Part shown: one piece after another, positions 1-12,101 of the stretch
Position numbering within the stretch: position 1 is the first letter of the stretch
How the letters are laid out: every line of letters starts with the position of its first letter
Source of the DNA: Tamarix chinensis
Lineage: Eukaryota > Streptophyta > Magnoliopsida > Caryophyllales > Tamaricaceae
Assembly: GCA_030549775.1 (NCBI GenBank)
Contig: CM060175.1
Location: 11,120,455 to 11,184,454, forward strand
Reading direction: 5' to 3'
DNA length: 64,000 nucleotides
Position numbers and translations under genes: made by a program
Notes under the pieces: generated by a model
The model's database searches: none
What the model saw: only the letters and a program-made list of their open reading frames with translations
Told to the model about the DNA's origin: nothing

Positions 1-483
1 CACTTGTATATCTGTAGGTATTAGTATATAAGAAAAACAAGAAAAACAAATGTTTCAACTATTGTTATATCATATGGCGCAACAGATTTATTCCTCTTAC
101 ACATGAGATACTTCTCTTATTATGGTAATTACTAATTTTTATTTGAAATACTAATAATATAGTATATAACCATATTTATAATTATCATTATAATTATTGT
201 TAATATTATTACAATATAGCTATGATAATTAAAATAATAATTATTATTCTTAAAATAATAAAATTTATCATAATACTAATATTAATAGTAACTCTCATTA
301 TTATATGAATTATAATAATAAATATGATAATAAAGGTAATAATCAATCAAGTTAGGCTTTGAATGACCTATTTGATGGGGGTCTCGCTACTTGATCAACG
401 TGATGAGGGTCTATGTGGTGGTGTACCCGTGGTTGTTAGATCTTTTTAGGCCTAATATTATTATAGTTATTTATATAATTATT
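1..483. other. AT-rich intergenic sequence
   Basis: A/T-dominated sequence with many short ATAATAAT runs. I see no coding potential, no RNA gene and no repeat boundary. A slightly GC-richer patch at about 350-450 matches nothing I recognise. Confidence 0.6.
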
Positions 484-2700
484 ATAATACCTCGTACTTT
501 TGAAATTCAGTTTCCTTAAACTTAATGATTCTATTATAAAATTTCATGAAAATATTTAATTATTTTATTTGTGATTGCTTTTATTGCTTTATTGATGATT
601 TCAATTTCATATTGGAATCTATTTAATCATTTGTCATTGTGGGTTATTCTAGAAAAATTCGTTCACAATTATGACTTTTATTAAACTTATATGATCTCAG
701 TCTCTATTTAAAAATATATTTTCATTTCCAAAAATTATTTAAATTCTTTATAGTTCCTTAGAGTTTGATTTATATATTTTGCGATTTCTTTTAATTATTA
801 TTTTTATATTTTATTTCTTTTTCCGAAAGCTATAAGATTTTCATTTAAAATATATTTCCTTCTCCATTGTGTGATTTATTTTAATATTTTAATTTTTTTT
901 TCCAGTTATAACTTCATTATATGGTTACGACTTTGTTATGGAGTTATATTTTATTAGCAAAAAATAAATTATTTTTTTTATATTAAAATCTCTTTAAACT
1001 GGTAAAATTATATTAACTATTCATTTGTAACAAATATTTTTGCTTCTTTGAATTTATTTATTTTATGTGCTTGATAAGATTTTTTGAAAATTTTAAATTA
1101 AAGGTTTTTTCAACTTAATTATGATTTTCTTTTAGAAATTATTTTTCTTCAATTTTTTTTTTCTTTTTGTTTAACAGATGGCTTTTCAAAATTATGTTGA
1201 ATTTTTTATAGTTGCCCGACTTATATAAATTTAATTTTTCATGTATTTTCAATTTTATTTTGAAATTTTATTCTATTTTAATAAGTGTTAGAATTTATTT
1301 TAAATTATATCATTTAATTAGATAAATATTTTATTTTTTCGAAAAGCTAGTTATACCATTTTTTTAGAGTATTTTAGTTAAAATTTAACTTAATTGAAAA
1401 GTTCTTTTACCAATCTTATTTTTAGATATATATTTTGTTTTAGTTGTTTTATATATATATTCTTTGAAAAAAAATTTGTTCGAACATCGAACCCCCCATG
1501 TTTCGTTTCCCTCTTCTCTTTCTTTTCCCTTTTCTTCTATCTCGTTTGACCTTCAACACTCTACATCGTGCCCCCTGCACCCTTGGCTTCAACCTCCATC
1601 TTACTACTACCACCACACCACACTGTCACCATCGAGCAACTACTTCTGGTGCCTCTAGCTAGCTACAAATGGCAATAGACTCACCAACCAACAATGAAAC
1701 AACAACTAGCAACCAGGGGGTGAATGCTCGACCCTGACCTTCTTGGTCTTCACCTTCTATCCATCCTCCACTACAACCGCCACCACCAGAGCAATGATAG
1801 CGAACCACCACCACAACGCTGAGCTGTCGACCATAGACAAAAAGCACCAATGATTAAAGCAAGGTAGCGTGTGACAACAATGAACCTACATCGAGCCACC
1901 ACATCAACACATTGCCACCACTGAAGCTCCAGTCTAACTACCCGAGCACCATCGTTGCTCCTCCATGTCTTGGTCAAGCTACTCTTAGCTTGTAATGGTA
2001 GATTTTTCTTGGTGTAATCTTCAAACACTAACTCTAATTTTTTTGATTGAATTTTTGTGAACTAGCTTATGATAAGCTAAGTTGGTTGTTACATTATGTA
2101 TATATAAGTTAGATGATTGTTTTGGATAAGTTGATTGTGTTGTATATGGTTGATTTATGAAATTTATATTTTAAACCCGAATTTATAGGTATAGCTTAGC
2201 TTCATCCGATTTTAGGCTATTTTTACCAATTTATTCTGTAAGATGATTTGAAATGCATTTAATTATAGGTTGAAAAGTTTTGATTTGAGAAATTTGTTCA
2301 TAATTGATCAAAATCAAATTTATTGGTTAAAACTCTTGTGGTTTTGAAATTTGATTGATCATTAGCTTATTTTGTAAATTGATTATACAATATTTTATAC
2401 AATATGTCTAATTGCATTTCTAAACTTTCAATTTGAAGAATTTAATAAGATTTGACCGAATTACATTTTGGACCTAAAACCCTTGTTTCAAAAGTAATTT
2501 TCTAGAATTAGTCAACATTGTGATTTTTTTTTGCTAAAATTGTTTGTTTGGATTTGTTTAATATTGGTTTAATTGTATTTTTGAGCCTTGAATTATGTTT
2601 AGTTGATTTTAATTGTTGAATTTGTATTTTGGGCTTAAAAACCCTAAATTTTGGCAATAGTTCATGAAATTGAGTTGTGTTACTCATTTACATCTTCAAA
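484..2700. repeat. Diverged dispersed repeat A, copy A1
   Basis: This stretch is recognisably similar, in the same orientation, to about 60533-62500. Shared landmarks in order: a phrase containing TGGTTACGACTTTGTTATGGAG (counterpart near 60856), a T-rich run ending in GTTTAACAG or GTTTACAAG (1170 and 61100), a pyrimidine-rich block beginning with AACCCC (1490 and 61385), and TTAGCATATGATAAACTAA-like sequence (about 2067 and 61790). The pyrimidine block gives short, repetitive ORFs that are not genes. The left edge begins TATAATACC, like the ends of the long TG..CA repeats elsewhere in the window, so this may be a reversed, strongly decayed LTR. Edges are approximate. Confidence 0.5.
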
Positions 2701-3497
2701 TGCCTCTTGTATAAATATGATAATCATAAAAATATAGGTTTTAAAATGTGATGAGCCTGTCATGGTTCAACTGGAATGGTTTTTAATGCTAAGTTATATC
2801 ACTTTGATACTCTCACTTTATATTTGGCCTTTTAGTTTTGCAATCTCGTGCTTCACAAATCTTAAATTTTATGTTCCATTATTATTAGCAGAATGAATTT
2901 ATATTCTCTATTGGCTAATAGCATTTCTTGTAAAAGAGAAATTCATTGATCTTGACAATAAGTAAATAGTTTTCTGCTTCTTTAATGTTGTTTGGGGTTT
3001 ATGTGGATACCAGTAGATTCTTTACCCTGTTCAATTTAATTTTCTAATTCAGTGTCTACCAAGCATTTTTTTTCTGTACATTGTTATTTTGTTCATTGAA
3101 TGACATAAAGTCTAATAGATGGTCATGTTAAGACATTAAAAATAGAAAGAACGTTGACACTTAATAATACCAACTAGTGCATGTATGTACAGTCAGTTAT
3201 CTAATTACATCATTTCAGAAAAGAAAATAAAGTCTTAATAAGTGCCTCAAGGAAATTGTTAGACAAACTATTATATCAATTATATTTAAGTTTAACTATA
3301 TTACACCCAAAGCGAGGATTCATTCAGGATATTTCTCTTTTTAAGTGATAAGTAGTCACATGCTACCTTTCTTAGACTATATATTTGAACTAATGAACCT
3401 AAAAACATAAGTTGTTGGGTTTGGACTGATTAATGATTTTATACTTTCAATATTCTTTTCTACGTGCATACTTTAATTGGGCATAAAATATGGGCTT
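2701..3497. other. Intergenic sequence, nothing recognised
   Basis: About 0.8 kb of AT-rich sequence without a convincing ORF, terminal repeat or RNA gene. Confidence 0.5.
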
Positions 3498-3834
3498 GCT
3501 TATACAAGTTCTAGAAACCACACATCTTGGAATAGTATAAATGGGAGCTCTAAAGATTTAAACTTGTAGAATAGATTGACTCTACCATGTCAAAAACTAA
3601 AAAGCTTAAATTGAAAGGCTTAAAGCTATTTATTGCTGCTCACCCTAGAAGATATTATTTTTTAATTAATATCTCTAAAGCTAAAGTAACACCCATATAT
3701 GAATCTTGTCATTGATATAGTCTAGATATAGGTCTAGATGTACACACCATCAAGACCCTCATATACAATTGCAGCAGACGACTTCCAAAAGAGCTATAGA
3801 ATATGGGGGTTTTTAACTTTTGATTTATGTTTCC
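3498..3834 (-). repeat. Left arm of ~335-bp inverted repeat
   Basis: This segment is the imperfect reverse complement of 5795-6131. Matching landmarks: TTCTAGAAACCACACATC here and GATGTGTGGTTTCTAGAA at about 6106; ATTTAAACTTGTAGAATAGA here and its complement near 6055; GTCTAGATGTACACACCATC here and its complement near 5885; the outermost GGTTTTTAACTTTTGATTTA pairs with TAAATCAGAAGTTTGAAACC near 5803. The loop is about 1.96 kb and contains the (AT)n tract and the CACTA-like terminus. It may simply be two oppositely oriented copies of one short mobile repeat. Confidence 0.75.
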
Positions 3835-4526
3835 AAGAGTATAATTTGCAAACATTGAAATCAGTTGATGATTGAAATATACATGCCATGTGAACTCTGA
3901 TTACCTAATCAAGGTTGCAAACTACACAAGCTCCAACATTATTACATGTAAATAAAAACTCAAATTTCATTCAATTTTTAGTTTTCCTTTCTATTTTATC
4001 ATTTTGCAATAAAGTTCTAAAACTACTAAGAATGTTTTTCTAGAATAATACATATTAGAGAGCCATTTTAAGTTTTCTTCTAAATAATTAATTTTTCTTG
4101 CACCTACTCTCCCTCTTAATTAAGGACTCTTATTATTTTTGAGAAAATTTTAAAACTCCATTTATTTAGCTTCTGAGTATGAATCTATATTAATCTGAGT
4201 AAGTTACTTTCATATTTTCTTAGGGAATACATCTTAATGATTATCAAAGAGAATGTTGAAGATATTGAAGTCATTGGGGGTGCTAAATAGGATGAGAATG
4301 AAGAGGATGGTATTTGATGTGTTAATGAAGATGTCTTGTATGTCAACATATGTTACACGTTGTATTTATAGTATTGTACCTACAAGACTATATTATCACT
4401 TTGACAAATAAACTAAACATTGATGATTATGTATGGTCTACTTAATTGTATATGAGGATAAGTTGTTATTCTAGGTAAAAATTATAAAAACAGGTATTAT
4501 GGATATCATTATCATTTTACTAATAG

Positions 4527-4528
<2 letters not shown>
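3835..4528. other. Intergenic sequence, nothing recognised
   Basis: AT-rich sequence between the inverted-repeat arm and the (AT)n tract. No supported gene or element boundary is visible. Confidence 0.45.

Positions 4529-4593
<65 letters not shown>
4529..4593. repeat. (AT)n microsatellite
   Basis: An almost pure AT dinucleotide run of about 65 bp. It explains the Tyr/Ile repeat translations seen in this region. Confidence 0.95.
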
Positions 4594-4594
<1 letters not shown>

Positions 4595-5004
4595 TTAAAC
4601 TATATATAACTAATAATATATATTTGTCGGTAATAGTTTTAGCAGCATATATAATTTTGTGGATCATACTTTTAGTTACAGATATCATTTTGTGGGTAAT
4701 ACTTTTAATCACATATATTACTTTGTGGATAATAGTTTTAGTCACAGATAACATTTTTTTGTTAGTACTTTTACTTATAGATATAATTGTGAGTATAAAT
4801 TTTACCAACAGATAAATATCTGTGGGCATTATCAACTATTCCTAACAGATCATACATATTTGTGGGCAAAAATTTTAAGCACAAAGTTTTTACCTACAGT
4901 TTTGTCATAGAAAAATATCTATTGGTAAAACTTATGCCAATAGAAAAATGGCTTTTGCCAATAGATAATGCCATGTTGGTATAAGTGAATTATTTTGTAG
5001 TACA
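4594..5004 (-). mobile_element. Decayed CACTA-like terminus with subterminal repeats
   Basis: Read on the minus strand the segment starts TACTACAAAATAATTCACTT near 5004, close to the CACTACAA..A start of plant CACTA termini. It then carries degenerate short repeats built around 'CTRTTGGCAAAAG', 'AGATATTTTTCTATGAC' and the plus-strand phrase 'TTTTGTGGATAATAGTTTTAGTCACAGATA' (4657-4760, about three copies of a 57-60-bp unit). Subterminal arrays of short direct and inverted motifs are typical of CACTA elements. No partner terminus or TSD was found, so it is a remnant or its other end is unrecognisable. Confidence 0.5.
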
Positions 5005-5624
5005 AGACAAACCCTCAAAGTATTTTTATAGCGTCATCACTGCCCGTTGAATAGGCAAGGGATTATGAAACAGAACCTGTCAGTACTACGGTACTGAATA
5101 ACCTTTTATACAGAACAAATATTAAAAACTAGCATAAAACACATTCAATGACATGGTGAAAGACATTTAGATATCCATACGAGGATTGATACACATCAAT
5201 CATTTAGATAATCAAATGTTATCAAGGCCATACATTGCTCATATTCATTATCTAGGATAACTGAAAACTTACCAAATGAATGTACTAGGGATTCTCTCTG
5301 AAATATGAATAGGAACAACCCTAATTCAATAACCATAAAAGTATCATACTAACACATGGGATAAACATCGAAATGTACATGAGATGATCATAATATAATA
5401 GTCATGGGAAGTAAAAAATAATCACCATATTACATATTGTTCTTGTGTGTTCATTTAGTATAAAATAACACTTATCAACTAAGTATCCAAAGATGCTCTC
5501 TAAAGTAATAAATAGAACCAAACTCCAATAGAACAACCATAATATTCACAACATTTATCTCAAAATCAATCCTAACATAGTCCACAACAATACAATTAAG
5601 ACTCTGAGGTACAATAACAACAAC

Positions 5625-5710
5625 AGGTAGGCACAAAGATTGCTACCAAAACCTTAGGTAGGCACAAAGGCTGCTACTGAAACCATAGATAGGCACAAAG
5701 GATACTACCA
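5625..5710 (+). repeat. 31-bp tandem repeat, ~2.8 copies
   Basis: Units start AGGTAGGCACAAAGATTGCT, then AGGTAGGCACAAAGGCTGCT, then AGATAGGCACAAAGGATACT, spaced 31 bp apart. It occupies the position where other copies of the long repeat carry the CCACTATTATCNCCGGTGG modules. Confidence 0.8.
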
Positions 5711-5794
5711 ACTCATCCAATAATCCAATAATAATCATTCCAAATCAAATCATGTCATTTTCATGTTTATTTGCTTGAGGGGGATAAAATAACA

Positions 5795-6131
5795 ACTTGG
5801 AGACATAAATCAGAAGTTTGAAACCCCAATATTCTATAGGTCTTTTGGAAGTAGTCTGCTTCAATTTTATATGAGGTTTGTGATGGTGTGTACATCTAGA
5901 CCTATACCTAGACTATATCAATGACAAGATTCAGATTCAGGTGTTACTTTAGTCTTGGAAATATTAATTACAAAATAATATCTTCTAAGGTGAGCAACAA
6001 TAAATAGCTTCAAGCCTTACAATTTAAGCTTTTTGGTTTTTGACATGGGAGAGTCGATCTATTCCACAAGTTTAAATCTTCAGAGCTCCCATTTATACTA
6101 TTCCATGATGTGTGGTTTCTAGAACTGGTAT
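5795..6131 (+). repeat. Right arm of ~335-bp inverted repeat
   Basis: Imperfect reverse complement of 3498-3834. It lies within long-repeat copy 4. A phrase GAGGGGGATAAAATAACAAC just before it (about 5775) recurs as GAGGGGGATATAATAAAAAC just after it (about 6142), so the arm looks inserted between short direct repeats. Confidence 0.7.
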
Positions 6132-9100
6132 ACTATGCTCGAGGGGGATATAATAAAAACCCGGAGACATAAAAGTAGGGACTCCCAAATCATGTCTCTG
6201 GGTTGTTATTGTACGTGTACAAGGAATCTCGGTACCCTCCCAACTATCCAACCTAGAAACAAAAAAACACTATATCCATACTAGAGCATAAAGCTACACA
6301 ATACCCTCTAAACCTAGGACACCTAATCTTTAAGTATTGATACCCCTATAAGGCCAGTAAGTCACCTATAGAGTATACTAGGGCCTTACTGGGGCACAAC
6401 CGACACACTAGAAAACCAAATAAATCGAGGACTCCTATTTCATCTCTAAGGTAGCTACCCCATAGAGGAACCATTCCCAAACTTGAGGTCTTCCACTTAT
6501 GTATTAGCATTTTATATGGCGATAACAGATATAACATATTGACAATAATTATCATTTTCATGCTTATCCATTTTTTCTTTATTTTCAATTATTCAAGTTA
6601 AACCTAAGGTCAATGATCCAAACCAAGGTTAAAGTCAACACTAAGGTCAAAATATTAAAATCTAAGGCTATCCTATGTCCAATTATTCACATTTGGGTAC
6701 ATTAGACCAAAAATGACCAAAATCCCCTAAGACCAATAATTATAATATTATCATCTTTTTAAATACTAAATCCATTATATTTATTAATTTATCATGAAAA
6801 GGCTAAAACAAAATAACTTAATTATATATTATACAATTTAAATTATCTAATATGCCAAATGACCATTTTGCTCTTATTCATGATTTTACACATAAAACCC
6901 TACCATGCGTATCTAATACATCCACATTCACATAATGTCATGCTCAATGATATATAATATATATTAGGCATTCTTATCAAGATAAAAATCATAACACGCT
7001 CAAAATGACCAAATTAGCCCTAGGGCACACATCCATAGTAATTATTCCACAATTACATCTAAGCAAGTTCAAGATATTATTTTATACATACTTATCACAC
7101 GAAATATTTTTCTGTTATTGGAATTATTTTAATCATGCTTTCATACCTTAAATATTTCACATCAGATAACAGGCTCATTTTTTTTATTTTTCATGATAAT
7201 AATAATAATTACATAATTATAATGTAACAAATCATGCTTCATATATTTCATACAAAAAAACCCTAATGTGCTATCATGCAATATTTATCATTTTAGTAGA
7301 GTATAATGGTTGCCTAAATTCTAGAAAAAATATAAAATAGTAGTATCCTACTAAAGTTATCAGATCCCAATAATCAACTTTTGTACCTAAAAATAATACT
7401 AAATGTATTGAATTAATATTTACAAGCTAAAATAATAATTATAATAATAAAATATTTATTTTTTAAAATTACTAAAATACCCTTAATAATAATAGTTACC
7501 AAAATTTGTAAAAATCCAAAACATTATATTTTTACACATATTGCACATGCATCGTGAGGACTACATGAACCAGGGGGAGGAGAGAGAATGTGTAGGATGG
7601 ATGGGGTAGAGGAGACAGGGAGAGATGGTAGCAGGGGTGGAGACTGGTGGTGGTTGGTGGTCGATGGTGGAGGGTAGGGAGCTAATGGTAGCAAGGTGGT
7701 GATGTAGGGGCTAGACACGGGTGTTGGTGGCTGGGCTCGGTGGTGGCAGTGCAGCGGGAGAAAGGGAGGTTGTGAGTAGGGCTAGACAACATAGGAGTAG
7801 TGTAAAGGCTAGTTGGTGCTGTAGGGGAAGGGTGGCAGTGGTGTGTTTGGTTACTAGGGCTTAAGGGAGACAGTAGCAAAGGGAGGTGTAGGTCAGGGAT
7901 GCATGTAGGGAGAAGAGTGGTGGTGGTTGCGTGGTGCTCGCGGATATGGCAAAGCACAGGGATGGGTGTGGCTGCCGGGTGAGGGGCTATGAGTAATTGT
8001 GATGGTGGAGGCTAGGGTAGACAATGTAGGTATAATACCTCAAAATTTTGCTCAATCTAATCCCGCATCATTAGCGCCCTAATCTAATGCTAATATCAAT
8101 AAATTCTATATTAGCCTTAACCTATCCTTAATCCTAAAAATTTAATCAATTTTGAAAACCTTAACTTTGATAAACCGTAATTTGTAAACCAAAATCAAGT
8201 CTGCTAAAATTTACGCTATTCCTAATTACCTTTAGCTAATCTAAAATTACCCTAAACTAATTCCCCCTAACCCTTTTTCTTTTCCTTTTGTTTTCCTTTT
8301 TTCCTTTCCTTTTCTTTCCTTCTTCTCCTTCTCCTTCTCCTACCAACCTCATGCTGCAACTCTTGTACCATCCACTTGCACCACCACCCATCACCTTTCT
8401 GTACCCTCATCCATCCCCCATCACCTTTCTCCTCCTTCTTTTCCTTCTCCCATCCTTGCAGATCTGTACCCTATGCACCACCTCATCTCCCTATAGCCTT
8501 CTTATCCATTCCACCCTTACATAACACTTCCAGCAACCATGCCCACCCCTCATCTTATAGCTACTACCCTACCCTAGTCATCCTCTGCAACCATCACCAT
8601 CATCATCAACTTATTGTTGCATCATCATCATCCTACCCATCACATGCCACCCCTATTATTTTTTTTCATTCCCTAAACCACACAACACACATGCACACAC
8701 ACACATATATACTTCATAATCTCCCTACTTCTCTTTGGTTTCACCTCACTCTACTAATATCTTGTGCCAAAGAGCCATTACCGAACTCCCTCACCCTTCT
8801 CCTTACCTTCTTCTCCTCCCCTTTCTATCCCTATTTTGGCATTCGCACCACCATCTTCCTCCACCATGCACCACCTGGGCCATCGCTCACTTCCCTTTGA
8901 CCAGTGGACTGACAACAAAGGTTACCCCAACCTTCCCTTTCACCATCATCGGCCATTGCCTTTTTTAGTTGCTTGCAACATCGCAGTGTGCATGGTGGTG
9001 CACGGCCTGCCGCATGGCCGTGAAACACTTAAAATTCCCTTCTGCACAGTGTGTAACCCCTACACCATTTGATTGTGCATAATTTTTTCTCTCAGCCTGA

Positions 9101-9680
9101 TTCTACATTATCGTGCAACTTTTTTACCGCTTGGCCATGCATTTTATTTTCTCTTGATCCAGTGCTACTTGTACTGCCAGGCCATGCAACTTCCAATTTT
9201 AGCCGTGGAAACCTATTTTCATCCCAAATATTGTCCAAACACCACCAAATTCCTACCATAGCTCCACCACACATTCCTATACATATCCACACATCTCAAG
9301 CTCTCATTAGACTATGGTTATACCTACTTCTACCCTATTTACCTTCATTTTTTCCTTTGGTTTAACTCCTCAAGCTACTATTTTTTGTAGCTATTTTTTT
9401 AGTAGCTTCGAAGGTGGAATTCTAGGATTTTGTGTGCTTAGAGCCCAATGTCCTAGTTGTTCAGATTACTATTCAATGCTTATGGCTTTTGATGATGTTT
9501 TCTTGTATGGCTAAATGTGTCTTCTATGATATTGTTGTTGTATTATGCATCATTTGTTGATATTGACAATTTGTGCTGATAGGAATGTTATGTTGAAAGA
9601 AAATAAGATTTGGTAAGAGATATCATTATGTTATGATTTGTGATGATAATCTCATATTTGTGAGAATGCATCTTATAGCA

Positions 9681-9960
9681 TGAAATATAGGTTAAATGAG
9701 GATAATGACATACTTTTGAAATTGTATCTTAAGGTATGAATTATGGGTTGAATGATGAGAATGTCATATTTTTGAAAATATAAATTAAGGTATGAAATAT
9801 AGGTTGAATGAGGATAATGACATACTTGTGAAATTATATATTAAGTTATGAATTATGAGTTGATTGATGAGAACGTCATCTTTGTGAATATATAACATAA
9901 GGTATGAATTATGGATTGAATCATGATAATGTCATATTGGTGAAATTTATAACTTAAGGA
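9681..9960 (+). repeat. 56-bp tandem repeat, 5 units
   Basis: Phrases of the form TGAATTATGGGTTGAATGA start at 9681, 9737, 9793, 9849 and 9905, an exact 56-bp spacing. Each unit continues through GATAATGACATACTTNTGAAA. Alternate units carry TGAAATATAGG and TGAATTATGGG, which hints at a 112-bp higher-order unit. Confidence 0.9.
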
Positions 9961-10703
9961 ATGGAATGTGGGTTGAGTAAGTTGTGGTAAATGGGCTTAA
10001 GGTATCTCATGAGGTGTGATAATGAATGAGGACTTGGAAAAATAATATGTATGGAAGGTATAATATTTTATGAAATAAAGGTGTTATTTGTACTAAAAGG
10101 GTAACTTGGTCATTATGGGATACTAAGGAAGTTTGCTAATTTATGTGTTAGGAGACTTAAAGTACGGCAATAATAACTTGAGTAATTCATGGGAATATTA
10201 TTGTTTTTTTTAGGTTCATAAATGCTCAATAGCAAATTTGGGATGAATCATCTTGAGATGTTAATATTATGATCCCATCTTTATGGATTAGAGAATAACT
10301 ATTGGAAATTAGAAATGATGAACATTTCATATGAAGAGTTATGATAATTTTATGGGATTTAGGATTGGATACTTCAGTGTGTGATATAAACATCGGGATG
10401 AGAATACTAAATCAAACTCATGGGAATTAGGTTGTGATTTTTTGGGTATGATACTAATGATGGGATTTGGGAGATGTCATAATAAAATATGAGTGGAACA
10501 ACCAACATAGGAGAATGAATACTAAAAGAAGTGTAATTAGATTTTGACAAGACTTAAGGGTTTGGATCTATATTACATGCATATCTATTTGATTGTGTTC
10601 TATTCTTGAGAATCAATCTTAAATAAGATGCTAATCACTTAAATTGAAAGAGCATGTGAGTAGGGTTGTGGGATTATTTTTCTTAAATCTATATACATGT
10701 ATT

Positions 10704-11208
10704 CCCAATCTACCCAATAGAATAGTGGCTTGGGAGCGTTCTACCTTGAGATGATGTTTTTAATCTCCGTTCCACAAGAAAGAATAGTGGCTCGGGTGTG
10801 TTATCCCCGAGGAGTTTCAAACAGTTCCACCGGTTGAGAATAGTGGGGCTCCTACTCATCATGAAATAAAACATATTCTGACAACCTATGGAAAAGATAC
10901 TAATAAATTAAAGTGAAAGACTGTGTGAGTCAAGGCCATGGTGATTTATGCCCGTTCCACCAGGTAGAATAATGGCTAGGGAGCGTTATGCCCTAAAGAG
11001 ATGATTTATTCCTATTCCACCGGGTAGAATAGTGGCTAGGGAGCATTGTGACCCAAGGATATGATTTATTCTTGTTTCATCGGGTAGAATAGTGGCTCAA
11101 GAGCTTTCTACCCCAAGGAGATGATTTATTACCATTGCACTAGGTAGAATAGTAGCTCGGGAGCATTCTGCTATGACAAGATGTTATCACCTCTATTCCA
11201 CCAGAAAG
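10704..11208 (-). repeat. 60-bp tandem repeat in the long TG..CA family
   Basis: GGTAGAATAGTGGCTNGGGAG recurs at 10963, 11023, 11083 and 11143, exactly 60 bp apart, with looser units upstream (about 10716 and 10787). The reverse complement, CCACTATTATTCNCCGGTGG, recurs in copies 1, 2 and 3 (about 28930-29280, 40615-41060, 56955-57250), so the array is an inherited part of the family. Inserted CACTA and copy 1 both landed in this array. Confidence 0.9.
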
Positions 11209-11211
11209 AAT
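11209..11211. repeat. CACTA target-site duplication AAT (left)
   Basis: AAT directly precedes CACTACCCC and directly follows the right terminus (28182-28184). Three bases is the expected CACTA TSD. Joining the flanks across one AAT gives AAGAATAGTGG, the ordinary 60-bp-repeat phrase, which confirms the empty site. Confidence 0.92.
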
Positions 11212-11224
11212 CACTACCCCGGAA

Positions 11225-11790
11225 AGGGGTTTTAATAACGGTTATTTTATAGTTTTAATAATGGTTTTCAATCGTTATTGAATCACCCTTTATTAAATCT
11301 TTAATAACGATTCATAACCGTCATGAAAAATACACAAAAACCCGTGAATATATGCGTAGACTACATATTTAATAACGGTTTTAAGTAAAAACTGTTATTA
11401 AAAATGAGGTTTTAATAACGGTTTCTCAGTAAACCATTGTTAAAAATAAGGTTTCAATAATGGTTTATATGAAAAAACCGTTGTTGAACACCAGGTATTA
11501 ATAACGGTTAGTACAAAAACCGTTGTTAAAACATCATCGAATTACCGTTTCGGTCATTGATGATTTGTTTATTAAACCCTCTAATACGTATTAAATGAGC
11601 ATAAATATGAGATTAGAAGGAGTTTTAATAACGGTTCTTAAACAAAACTGTTATTAAAACTTAATTTTTAATAACGGTTCTATGAAAAATCATTATTAAA
11701 ACCTATGTTTTAATAACGGGTCTATGAAATACTGTTATTAAAACATAGTTTTTCATAACGGTTTTCATAGAACCATTATTAAAACTATAT
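11225..11790. repeat. Left subterminal array of TTTAATAACGGTT motifs
   Basis: About twenty motifs TTTAATAACGGTT or the complement AACCGTTATTAAA occur here, often as facing pairs 10-30 bp apart (for example 11380-11400 and 11630-11650). In CACTA elements such subterminal motifs bind the TNPA-type protein and help position the ends. A matching array sits at 27895-28150. Confidence 0.9.
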
Positions 11791-12101
11791 GTTTTTTTTA
11801 GCATTTTTCTGTTTCTTCCTGCCCACATACACAGTTGTATGTTCAAACAATTACCAAATCTGCAATGTAAAACAACATCAATTCATACCAAATCTGCAAT
11901 CACACCATAATTTCAATCAATCTATAATTGGTATGCATGTCTTAATACACCAACTATACTTAGGAATAAAAATTAGTGGGCATACCACAACTTGGTAGCT
12001 CTACACCCCAAAGTAAAGAGTTCACAGATCTAGGCTAGAAGACTGAAAGATGTAGATGAAATACAAACCTGAAAATGCATGTAGAATATATAGATCGCTA
12101 C

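Larger units (their letters stand above)
5005..8030 (+). repeat. Long TG..CA repeat, copy 4, left part (5' end lost)
   Basis: It begins inside the family's 5' region. 'CAGTACTACGGTACTGAATAA' at about 5082 and the preceding GCCCGTTGAATAGGCAAGG match copy 2 at 48126-48190 and copy 1 near 28560-28640. It continues through an AT-rich section and ends in the purine-rich block that other copies also have (about 7550-8025). It is interrupted at 8030/8031 by copy 5 and resumes at 33910. The first ~370 bp of the family consensus are missing, replaced by the CACTA-like terminus. No coding function is apparent; G-rich ORFs at 7524-7957 are composition artefacts. Confidence 0.6.
8031..11211 (-). repeat. 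Long TG..CA repeat, copy 5 (reverse), 3' two-thirds
   Basis: The copy is reversed: its 3' end is at 8031 (TATAATACC, decayed TGTAATACC) and its 5' end at 33909. The first ~250 bp match the reverse complement of the end of copy 3 (43260-43503): both have CAAAATTTT, CTAATCCC, CTAATATCAA and TTAGCCTTAA in the same order. It holds a pyrimidine-rich block (8270-9000), a 56-bp tandem array and a 60-bp tandem array. Copy 5 is split by the CACTA element at 11211/11212 and, 22 bp further on, by copy 1. The candidate TSD is GTAGG at 8026-8030 against ATAAG at 33910-33914, too diverged to be conclusive. Confidence 0.7.

Noticed and set aside
4512..4835. A 107-codon minus-strand ORF with a Tyr-Ile repeat tail
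   Set aside because: It is translation of an (AT)n microsatellite and CACTA-like subterminal repeats.
7524..9365. Series of overlapping ORFs rich in Pro, Ser, His and Leu
   Set aside because: They lie in the purine/pyrimidine-biased blocks of the long repeats (copies 4 and 5) and are equally open on both strands.
9681..11208. CRISPR-like regular repeats
   Set aside because: Units are contiguous tandem repeats without unique spacers, in a plant genome and inside a dispersed repeat.
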